Shown here: piece after piece, positions 1 through 7,144 of the stretch | How the letters are laid out: each line of letters starts with the position of its first letter | Position numbering within the stretch: the stretch's first letter is position 1 | Origin: Deltaproteobacteria bacterium | GTDB lineage: Bacteria; Desulfobacterota; Desulfobulbia; Desulfobulbales; Desulfobulbaceae | Reading direction: 5' to 3' | Length of the DNA stretch: 10,697 bases | Assembly: GCA_024277485.1 (NCBI GenBank) | Contig: JAJRVA010000083.1 | Span: 1 to 10,697, forward strand | The notes under the pieces: model-generated | The model's database searches: none | Seen by the model: the letters and a program-made list of their open reading frames with translations, nothing else | What the model was told of the DNA's origin: nothing | Translations under genes and position numbers: made by a program

Positions 1-1
1 G

Positions 2-556
2 GATCTCTGTCTGTTGGGGCGGTTGCCGGAACTTGTTGCGGCGGGCGCTGATTCGCTCAAGATCGAGGGGAGGATGAAGGCCATCGGCTATGTGGGCGGG
101 GTCGTGCGGGTCTACCGGGCCGCGCTGGACTGGATCGGGCAGCAGGTCGATGCGGGTGCAGAAGTTTCACAGTTAGCCTTACCGCCACAGTTTGCCGAGG
201 AGATACGCAAACTGGGAACACGCGGCTGGACAGAGAACTTTTTCGACAGCCCCCCAGAGGCGTCTGACATGCTGCACAACAGGATGCGGGAGGAACAGCC
301 CTGGGTTCCAGTGGCAATTGTCCGCCGGACCGAACCGCTCCTCATTGAAACACGAAATGTCCTGGAAACAGGTAATACGATTGAGTACATGGGCCGCAAC
401 CTGCAGACGATCCCTTGCACGGTAACCTCCATGATCATGGAAGACGGAACACCGCTTGAGCGGGCCAACCCCGGCCAACGGGTGGCATTGCAGACAGATC
501 CGCAGGTTATCGCACCCGAGGAGCACAGTCTGTTCCGGAAAAAAATAAGGGTTTGA
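2..556 (+). CDS. U32 family peptidase-like protein (TrhP/YegQ type), C-terminal part, 5' end outside window
   Basis: The reading frame is open from the first bases of the window to a TGA at 554-556, giving the last 184 residues; the true start lies to the left. Visible residues 17-26 (DSLKIEGRMK) form the conserved block near the end of the U32 catalytic-like domain. The downstream part, with its 'RNVLETGNTIEYMGR' segment and the 'NPGQRVALQTD' stretch, looks like the beta-barrel Peptidase_U32_C domain. Family knowledge: U32 proteins of this architecture include YegQ/TrhP, needed for 5-hydroxyuridine formation at tRNA position 34, as well as members historically called collagenase-like proteases. 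Which role applies here cannot be decided, because the cysteine-rich and N-terminal parts are missing. The gene converges on the fatty-acid operon and is probably unrelated to it. Family assignment is firm; precise function is not. Confidence 0.88.
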   Translation, partial: DLCLLGRLPELVAAGADSLKIEGRMKAIGYVGGVVRVYRAALDWIGQQVDAGAEVSQLALPPQFAEEIRKLGTRGWTENFFDSPPEASDMLHNRMREEQPWVPVAIVRRTEPLLIETRNVLETGNTIEYMGRNLQTIPCTVTSMIMEDGTPLERANPGQRVALQTDPQVIAPEEHSLFRKKIRV

Positions 557-702
557 TTTTTTTTCTTACTCCAGGCAAAAAAAACCGGTTATGGCAGGAA
601 CGTATTACAGGCTGTTGGCGAAAACTTTCCCTAACTTCAGCCTGAACTGCTACAGCCTGTTCCAATGGAATGAATAAACTTGCACCTCATGCTGCTGACG
701 TG
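557..702. other. Intergenic region between convergent genes
   Basis: This 146-nt gap separates two gene 3' ends, so it should hold transcription stop signals for both directions. Seen directly: a T8 run (557-564) facing an A8 run (577-584) across a 12-nt spacer, an AACCGGTT palindrome just after the A run, and a 9-nt perfect inverted repeat further right. No coding frame with a plausible start signal was seen. None of these elements forms a textbook GC-rich hairpin followed directly by a U-run. Confidence 0.6.
607..660. repeat. Perfect 9-nt inverted repeat (ACAGGCTGT / ACAGCCTGT), possible weak terminator stem
   Basis: ACAGGCTGT at 607-615 is exactly complementary to ACAGCCTGT at 652-660, with a 36-nt interior. 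A smaller palindrome, TTCAG-C-CTGAA, sits inside at 636-646, and CAGCCTG occurs in both. On the minus strand, a T8 run (584-577) follows about 22 nt after the stem, which is too far for a canonical intrinsic terminator. Its position between convergent gene ends makes a role in ending transcription or protecting mRNA 3' ends plausible, but unproven. Confidence 0.35.
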
Positions 703-2856
703 TCACCCCGGAGAGTTGGTTGACGAATCCCTCTTCAGCACATCACCGATGAAGCGATGCACACTCTCACATATCTCTTCCGCTCCCTCCCCGGTAACAA
801 TGATATGGTTTTCCCGGGGCAACACTATCAGCTTTTTCATTGAAGAGCGGACGCGTTTGTAAATGAGCCGGGCGCTTTTCGGGTTCACGATCGGATCACT
901 ATCTCCCTGCAGCACCAGGGTCGGCTCTGTTATCTTTTCCAGAATTTTGTCCACTCTGGTCATAACCTTTTCCATCTGGGCGATGGAGGCCAGGGGATGC
1001 CGGGTATAGTTGATTGCAGGATTTTCACTCCTGTTTTCAACCCACTCCCTGATACCTCTGGCATGCAGGTGGGCGATCATTTCATTGAAGGCGTTCAGGG
1101 TCGGCACGATATAACTGACCTGCAGGTTGTTGAGTTTCAGGGCCGAATTGATGGCAATCACTCCATCCGTATCATGCCGGGCCGCGTGTAGAAGGGCCAG
1201 CAGGCCGCCGGTTGAAAAGCCGCCTATAAAGACCCGGTCGCACACCTGCCGCATGGCGGCAAAGGCCCGTTCAAAATCCAGTTCCCAGTCATCCCCGCTG
1301 ACGTGTTTGAGCGCTTCAGGATCAGTACCGTGTCCTCTCAACCTGGGCAGGTAGACATTAATACCCCGGGCAAAGAGATATCGGGCCAGGTCGTGGCCCT
1401 CTGCCGGCGACGCCATGTAGCCGTGTGAAAAGACCAGCCCCACCCTGTTTTCCGGATCAAACCACACTCTCGGCGCGCCCGCATCCTCTCTGGAAGGAGG
1501 CTCATCATGGTAGACGCGGTACTCCTGTTCATAGGAGTGCCAGTCCTTCTGTCGGATATAATTGAAGTTGTCACGACGCAGTTCCTGCTCTGAAAAAACG
1601 GCGTTATGCTGTGCCGATTCAATAATATCCTGTCGCCATCCGATCTCATTGAGAATGACCTGGAGGGTGTTTTTGACCCGAATCTTATTGAAATCATAGT
1701 GCTGCTTAAGCAGGTGCCTGTCAAACAGGTAATCCCCTTCACTGTCCTGGTAGAGAATTTTCTGCTGCAAGGCTAATTTGATAGCCGAAACAAAAGGCGC
1801 ATAGTCCTTATCCAGAATGAGCTTGAACAGCCCTGTTTTTAGTTCGGGGTGGAGGTTGATCCCCTCAATCCTGCCCAGTTCCCTGGCATTTTTATAGATG
1901 AGCGTCTTGAGATAGCCGGGGCATACCTTCACGGTCGGCATCGTTACCAGGCTGAGGATGAAGATATGGTAAAAGTTCACCTGCATATTGCCGTACACCT
2001 TGACCATGGCATCGTTGATCACCTCTTTTCTCCGGCTCTCATAGAGTTTGTTTGTATAGTCATCATCCTCCAGTGAACCATTATGTTCATTTCTGTACAT
2101 CTCGATATAGTGTGCGGCCGGGATGGGTTTGCCGAAATGAAGGTGCATGTTGGCGCCCATCAGCAGGTTGATCTCAATTTCAAGCTCTTCAAAGAGCCTG
2201 GTGCCGCGCAGGTTGAACCGTCTGTCAAGCCACAGCAGGAGTTTGTTTTCTCCGGGGCGAATGGGATAGTACGTGATGGAGAGCGGGACGATGTTGAGGG
2301 TAAGATCAGCCTTGAAATTTTTTCTCTTAACCTCGTGCCTGGGACAGAAGAGCTTTACCGCCCCGTTATCGCCTGTTTCCCTGGCCTTCAGCCGCAGTAT
2401 CCCGGCCTTCAGCGCCAGGACAGCGCCGCCGGTATAGACCGGTCCCTGGCGCAGCGCCGTATGGATGCAGAATTCTCCATTGTCAAATGTGATCCGTTTA
2501 TTCTTGACCATATGACCTTCCGGATAGATGATCCAGTCGGCCCGTCCGGTGAGAAAATCACCGACAATAATACAGTCCCGGCCCTCTGTCTTTGTTGATA
2601 CGGAGCCTGCAAGGCGCAGATACTCGCCCAGCCAGCCGACAAAGACCGCGTCATCCGCCAGGGACCGGGCAATACGCTTATAGTTGCTGAACAAAACATA
2701 GGGGACAACAAGCGTTTCAAACCGGGTGAAATGGTTTGCTAAAAAAAGCACCGGCCCCTCCGGCAGAGCCTCACCGCTGACGGTGATATTGGCGCCGCTG
2801 AGTTTCTTGATAATGAAAAGAAACAGTGAAGAGAGCCACAGCACCAGTTTTAACAT
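703..2856 (-). CDS. Fused PlsC-like acyltransferase / alpha-beta hydrolase, last gene of the beta-oxidation operon
   Basis: A 717-residue protein with two apparent enzyme domains. Residues 1-20 are hydrophobic and may anchor it at the membrane. Residues ~30-250 look like a glycerolipid acyltransferase: NHFTRFE (41-47) gives H42-x4-E47 in place of the usual HX4D, and YPEG (111-114) matches the glycerol-phosphate-binding PEG motif. Residues ~265-465 are not recognised. Residues ~470-710 are an alpha/beta hydrolase resembling monoacylglycerol lipases or carboxylesterases: oxyanion HGY (478-480), nucleophile elbow GFSTG (546-550, Ser548), Asp654 in GDSDPIV, and His684 in ENHIIV. The ATG at 2856 has GGGGAG 8 nt upstream. 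The gene overlaps the end of the FadE gene by 7 nt. Inference: it releases or transfers acyl chains between glycerolipids and the acyl-CoA pool. The substrate is unknown, and the frame is continuous, so this is not two adjacent genes. Confidence 0.85.
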   Translation of the reverse strand: MLKLVLWLSSLFLFIIKKLSGANITVSGEALPEGPVLFLANHFTRFETLVVPYVLFSNYKRIARSLADDAVFVGWLGEYLRLAGSVSTKTEGRDCIIVGDFLTGRADWIIYPEGHMVKNKRITFDNGEFCIHTALRQGPVYTGGAVLALKAGILRLKARETGDNGAVKLFCPRHEVKRKNFKADLTLNIVPLSITYYPIRPGENKLLLWLDRRFNLRGTRLFEELEIEINLLMGANMHLHFGKPIPAAHYIEMYRNEHNGSLEDDDYTNKLYESRRKEVINDAMVKVYGNMQVNFYHIFILSLVTMPTVKVCPGYLKTLIYKNARELGRIEGINLHPELKTGLFKLILDKDYAPFVSAIKLALQQKILYQDSEGDYLFDRHLLKQHYDFNKIRVKNTLQVILNEIGWRQDIIESAQHNAVFSEQELRRDNFNYIRQKDWHSYEQEYRVYHDEPPSREDAGAPRVWFDPENRVGLVFSHGYMASPAEGHDLARYLFARGINVYLPRLRGHGTDPEALKHVSGDDWELDFERAFAAMRQVCDRVFIGGFSTGGLLALLHAARHDTDGVIAINSALKLNNLQVSYIVPTLNAFNEMIAHLHARGIREWVENRSENPAINYTRHPLASIAQMEKVMTRVDKILEKITEPTLVLQGDSDPIVNPKSARLIYKRVRSSMKKLIVLPRENHIIVTGEGAEEICESVHRFIGDVLKRDSSTNSPG

Positions 2857-5018
2857 CGGAAATACTCCCCATGGCTGTATGAATCGACCGCAATGATCTC
2901 CCGCTGCAACTTCACTGCCTGGTTGATCAGTGCCTTCTCGTTCTCCTCCAGCACCTCTTCTCCTGCGGTTTTGCGCCGGGCAAAGGCCTGCTTTGCATCC
3001 AGCATTGCCCGGGCGGCGACACGCAGTTCTTCAACCCTGCCGCCGGTATAGATATTGTGGCAGAGACGGTCCCTTGCATTTTCATCAGAGGTCAATAATC
3101 CGGCAATTGCATGCAGGTCAGCATCCTTGATCACTGCACCAAAGGGGTTGAGCCGCGAGAAGTAACCCTTGATTTTAAAAATCATCCCCAGGGTGCTCCT
3201 GGACAGGTTTTGATAGATACCTGCAAATGCTTTATCTATCTCGTTGAACCCTGTCTCCATGGCGACCTTGAGCAGTACTTCATCTTCCTTTCGCTGCCCT
3301 TCCTCCTGAAATCGCTTAAGCGCTGCCGTCATCATGTACATCCGGGCGAGAATATCGGCAAAGCGTCCTGACAGAGATTCCCTTCTTTTCAGGCCCCCGC
3401 CCATGATACTCAGGGCCGCATCACCCAAAAAAGCGAATTTGGCTGAGGCCCAGGCAAGTTTCTGCTCATACCTGGCCGTGATTCCACCCTGCTTCGACCG
3501 ATGCAGATGTCCCCTGGTCAGGCCCAACAACAGGGACCTGAATCCGTTGCCCAGCACATGCTTGACATGGGAAAAGAAAAGGGTGTCAAAGGTGTTGACA
3601 TCACCTTTTTCAAGCGCTTCTATCTGACCGTACATATAAGGATGACACCGGATCACCCCCTGGCCGAACTGGATCAGGGAGCGGGTCATGATATTGGCGC
3701 CCTCTACGGTAATGGCGATGGGGGCGCCGAAATAGGCGTGGGCAAGGAGATTTTTCGGCCCCCTGCTGATCCCGGCACCGCCCAGAATATCCATGGCATC
3801 AAGAATAATCCTTCGATACCTCTCCGTACTCTGATATTTCATGATCGCATTGGCCACTGTCGGTTTTTCACCGTTGTCAATGGCGCCCAGGGTAAAGGTC
3901 TTTGCCGCATCCAGGAGATATGTTTCAGCCCCCATCCGGCCGATAACCTCGGCTATACCCTCAAATCTGCCGATGGCGATGCCGAACTGATAGCGCACAC
4001 CACTGTAAGCAGAAGCGACAAAGGTGGCAAGTTTACTGCCGCCGGTGGAAGTTGAGGGCAGAGAGATACCCCGTCCCACGGCAAGTGATTCCATCAGCAT
4101 TTCCCAACCCTTGCCGATCCCGTTTTCACCGCCAATGATATCATCAATGTCGATCACCACGTCTTTCCCCGCAAGAGGGGAGTTGACAAAGGGGACATTC
4201 AGGGGATCATGGCGCCTGCTTTGATCCACACCCTCTTTCGCGGCATTGACCAGGGCACAGGTTATACCCGGGTTTGCCCCTCTGCCCAACAGACCTTCCG
4301 GATCTTTCAAGACAAAGGCAAGCCCGATAACGGTCGCTATCGTACCCAGGGTTATGTAGCGTTTTTCAAACCGGAGCCGTATTTTGAGTTCTCCGTCGCT
4401 GTCCTGAAACACGATGCCGGACGATTGAATCGAGGTGGCATCACTGCCTGCTTCCGGCTCGGTCAGGGCAAAGCAGGGAATTTCACGGCCATCCGCCAGG
4501 CGCGGCAGGTAATATTGTTTTTGTTTATCCAGTCCGTAATGAAGAAGCAGTTCCGCAGGCCCCAGCGAGTTGGGCACCATCACCGTGATGGCAAGCACCT
4601 GCGAACAGGTGGCCAGTTTCTCGATCACACAGCTGTGCCCATAGGCGCTGAAACCAAGCCCGCCGTACTCCCTGGGAATAATCATGCCGAAAAATCTTTT
4701 TTCCTTGAGATAGGTCCAGACTTCTGCGGGCAGGTCTCGTTTTACGAAAACCTCCCAGTCATCCGTCATGGCGCACAGTTCTTCGACTTCATTGTCCAGA
4801 AAGTGTTGTTCCTCATCGGTCAGTTTGGGATAGGGCCAGGCGAAGATCTTGGCGAAATCCGGTCGGCCGCTGAACAGATCGCCTTCCATCCACACATCGC
4901 CGGCCCGCAGGGCCGTTCTTTCCGTATCCGAGATAGCGGGCAGAAGACCTTTGGTTTTGAGCATCTGAAAGAGAGGCCGGGTAATCCATTTTACGCGCAA
5001 TGTCTTGAGGATACTCAT
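2850..5018 (-). CDS. fadE: Acyl-CoA dehydrogenase, FadE type
   Basis: This FAD enzyme catalyses the first beta-oxidation step, acyl-CoA to trans-2-enoyl-CoA, passing electrons to a flavoprotein or quinone system. At 722 residues it is clearly of the large FadE class rather than the ~380-residue short-chain class. Seen: the FadE-like N-terminal block 'LLPAISDTERTALRAGDVW' (25-43), substrate/FAD loop TEPEAGSDA (186-194), 'KRYITLGTIATVIGLAF' (219-235), GRGISLPS (315-322), and TVEGANI (437-443), where Glu439 is the likely catalytic base. The C-terminal ~230 residues fit the FadE-specific DUF1974 region. E. coli FadE (814 aa) has an N-terminal membrane segment that is absent here. The start overlaps the preceding stop as ATGA (5015-5018), with GGAGG 6 nt upstream, so translation is probably coupled. 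The 3' end overlaps the next gene by 7 nt. Confidence 0.95.
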   Translation of the reverse strand: MSILKTLRVKWITRPLFQMLKTKGLLPAISDTERTALRAGDVWMEGDLFSGRPDFAKIFAWPYPKLTDEEQHFLDNEVEELCAMTDDWEVFVKRDLPAEVWTYLKEKRFFGMIIPREYGGLGFSAYGHSCVIEKLATCSQVLAITVMVPNSLGPAELLLHYGLDKQKQYYLPRLADGREIPCFALTEPEAGSDATSIQSSGIVFQDSDGELKIRLRFEKRYITLGTIATVIGLAFVLKDPEGLLGRGANPGITCALVNAAKEGVDQSRRHDPLNVPFVNSPLAGKDVVIDIDDIIGGENGIGKGWEMLMESLAVGRGISLPSTSTGGSKLATFVASAYSGVRYQFGIAIGRFEGIAEVIGRMGAETYLLDAAKTFTLGAIDNGEKPTVANAIMKYQSTERYRRIILDAMDILGGAGISRGPKNLLAHAYFGAPIAITVEGANIMTRSLIQFGQGVIRCHPYMYGQIEALEKGDVNTFDTLFFSHVKHVLGNGFRSLLLGLTRGHLHRSKQGGITARYEQKLAWASAKFAFLGDAALSIMGGGLKRRESLSGRFADILARMYMMTAALKRFQEEGQRKEDEVLLKVAMETGFNEIDKAFAGIYQNLSRSTLGMIFKIKGYFSRLNPFGAVIKDADLHAIAGLLTSDENARDRLCHNIYTGGRVEELRVAARAMLDAKQAFARRKTAGEEVLEENEKALINQAVKLQREIIAVDSYSHGEYFRC

Positions 5019-7144
5019 GATGTGCCTCCATAAAAAGTCTCTTGTTTCTTCGCCATGGCGACCAGAAGCTCACACGGCGCAAACCGGTCTCCGCTGGATG
5101 CCTGCAGTTGCTTCAGTCTTGTGACAACCCGGTCGATGCCGATCTCATCACCGTAGCGTATCAGTCCGCCGCGAAACGGCGGGAAGCCCGTCCCCATGAC
5201 CATGGCCATATCAAGGTACCGGGGATAACTCACCACCTCTTCCTCCAGGCAACGCGCGGCTTCATTGATCATGATCAGAATGGTCCGGTCCAGTATGGTC
5301 TGCTCATCAAGCGTGGTTTGGCCGCTTTGCAGGGTTTCAATCTCTTTGTTGATCCCGGTCCGTTTCCCCTTGTGGCTGTAAAAGCCGAGGCCGCTCTTTT
5401 TCCCTAACCAGCCGCGCTTGACCATCCGCGTCATCAGGGCACTGGTCGCCATCCGTTCACCATAGGCCCGGTGCAGGATTTCCGATACTTTTTCACCGAT
5501 ATCCACCCCCACCTGGTCCACCAGGGCCAGAGGCCCCGTGGGCATGCCGAATGCAAGCAGGACCCGGTCTATTTTCCTGATATCCTCACCCTCCTCAAAC
5601 ATGGTTGCGGCCTCCTTGAGATAGGGCAGAAGGATACGATTGACCAGAAAACCCGCTGATTCCTTCACCCGGATGGGTGTTTTGCCCATCCGCTTGGCGA
5701 GCTGCACCACCGTGGCAATGGTCTCGTCATCGGTTTTGTCGCCGCTGATAATCTCGACCAGGGGCATACGGTTGACCGGGTTGAAAAAATGCATACCGAT
5801 AAACCGGTTCGGATATTCAAGGCGTTCAGCCAGCCTGCTGATGGAGATGGACGAAGTGTTGGAGGCGATGACGGCATCAGGTTTCAGGACCGCTTCAAAC
5901 TCCTGATAGACCTTCTGTTTCAGCTCAAGGTCTTCATTCACCGCTTCGAGCAGAAAGTCGGTCTTGGCAAAACCCACATTTTCCGTGCTGAAGGTGATCT
6001 TGTCCATCTTCAGGCCAATCTCGCGATCGGTCAGGCGGCCCCGTTTTTTGATGCCCTCGTAAATCTTCCGGATGCTGGCGATGGCCCGGCCGATACTTTC
6101 CGTATTGATATCTTTTAAGCGGACATCGATATCCTGGTTATTCAGGGCCCAGGCAATACCGCTGCCCATGGCGCCGGTGCCGACGACTGCGCTGTGGCGG
6201 ATCTCTCTGGCCTTACCTGTACAGAACGTCTCCTTCTTCAACGCTTCCGAGATGAAAAAGAGTTCGATCAGGTTTTTCGAAACCGGAGTCAGGGCGAGTC
6301 TGGTGACCGCCTCCCGTTCAACCTGAAGACCGTCTGCAAGCGGTTTGCCGAAACTATTTTGCATCACCTCTATGACCGAGAGGGGGGCCGGGTAATGGCC
6401 GTGGGTTTTGGCCAGCACCTTTTTTTTCACGACCATGTTGATAAGGCTTCGGACCGCAAGGATCTTTTCATACCAGGCAACCCCCTGCCGGCCCGCTGCA
6501 ATCTTTTGCGCCAGGGTTCCGGCCAGGATCTCCCGGACAAACTCCTCCTTCTTGAATCCAAGATACCCTCTGGGCACGCAACCATCGACAACACCGAGCT
6601 TCAGGGCCTTTTCACCCCTGAGCCGTTTGGCGCCCACGATGAGTTCCATGGCCTTGGCATAGCCGACCAGGGGATACAGCCTCTGGGTGCCGCCGAATCC
6701 GGGCAGGATGCCGAGGTTGACCTCCGGCAGGCCGATACGGGTATGGGGTGCACTTGTGGCAATCCGGTAGGTACAGCTTAAACTGAGCTCCAGCCCACCA
6801 CCCAGGCAGGCCCCGTCGATCACGGCAATGGTCGGGAAAGGGAGGTCTTCAAGTGCGTTGAAGATCTCCTGCCCCTTGAGGACCAGGGCCGTGATGGTCT
6901 GCTCGTCACTGGCCGCCCTGATCTCGTGAATATCGGCGCCGGCAATGAAAATGTCCTCCTTACCGCTTTCGATGAAGAGCATCTTGACGGACCTGTCCTG
7001 CCCGAGCGCCTCGATATGCGTTGCAAGCTCTTCCAGGGCCGCCCGGGTGAGAATATTGACCCTGCTCCCGGGGGTATCGAACAGCAGTGTTGCGACACCG
7101 CGGCTGTCTTTAACAAGTTCAAAACATCTTGTTTTTGTTTCCAT
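5015..7144 (-). CDS. fadJ: Fatty acid oxidation multifunctional protein: enoyl-CoA hydratase / 3-hydroxyacyl-CoA dehydrogenase
   Basis: A 709-residue enzyme performing the middle two steps of beta-oxidation: hydration of enoyl-CoA, then NAD-dependent oxidation to 3-ketoacyl-CoA. The N-terminal crotonase domain (about 1-190) carries IAGADI (67-72), GGGLE (115-119, Glu119) and GLPEVNLGILPGFGGT (138-153, Glu141), the two expected catalytic glutamates. The dehydrogenase half starts near residue 315 with the NAD-binding GTGAMGSG (322-329). It then has SNTSS (428-432) and MHFFNPVNRMPLVE (451-464), giving the His452/Glu464 pair, and GFLVNR (498-503). Length and thiolase partner fit the FadJ/FadI pair better than FadB/FadA. 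A 16-residue longer in-frame start at 7192 exists, but the ATG at 7144 has GGAGGT 6 nt upstream and sits in TAATG with the thiolase stop, so I choose it. Confidence 0.95.
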   Translation of the reverse strand: METKTRCFELVKDSRGVATLLFDTPGSRVNILTRAALEELATHIEALGQDRSVKMLFIESGKEDIFIAGADIHEIRAASDEQTITALVLKGQEIFNALEDLPFPTIAVIDGACLGGGLELSLSCTYRIATSAPHTRIGLPEVNLGILPGFGGTQRLYPLVGYAKAMELIVGAKRLRGEKALKLGVVDGCVPRGYLGFKKEEFVREILAGTLAQKIAAGRQGVAWYEKILAVRSLINMVVKKKVLAKTHGHYPAPLSVIEVMQNSFGKPLADGLQVEREAVTRLALTPVSKNLIELFFISEALKKETFCTGKAREIRHSAVVGTGAMGSGIAWALNNQDIDVRLKDINTESIGRAIASIRKIYEGIKKRGRLTDREIGLKMDKITFSTENVGFAKTDFLLEAVNEDLELKQKVYQEFEAVLKPDAVIASNTSSISISRLAERLEYPNRFIGMHFFNPVNRMPLVEIISGDKTDDETIATVVQLAKRMGKTPIRVKESAGFLVNRILLPYLKEAATMFEEGEDIRKIDRVLLAFGMPTGPLALVDQVGVDIGEKVSEILHRAYGERMATSALMTRMVKRGWLGKKSGLGFYSHKGKRTGINKEIETLQSGQTTLDEQTILDRTILIMINEAARCLEEEVVSYPRYLDMAMVMGTGFPPFRGGLIRYGDEIGIDRVVTRLKQLQASSGDRFAPCELLVAMAKKQETFYGGTS

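Noticed and set aside
2083..4055. Plus-strand open frames of 171 and 184 residues (2083-2598, 3501-4055)
   Set aside because: Both are mirror frames opposite strongly coding minus-strand genes, with no motifs and no independent ribosome binding site or promoter context.
4209..5033. 274-residue open frame on the plus strand
   Set aside because: It lies entirely antisense to the well-supported FadE gene, has no recognisable domain, and is low in credibility compared with the conserved motifs on the other strand.
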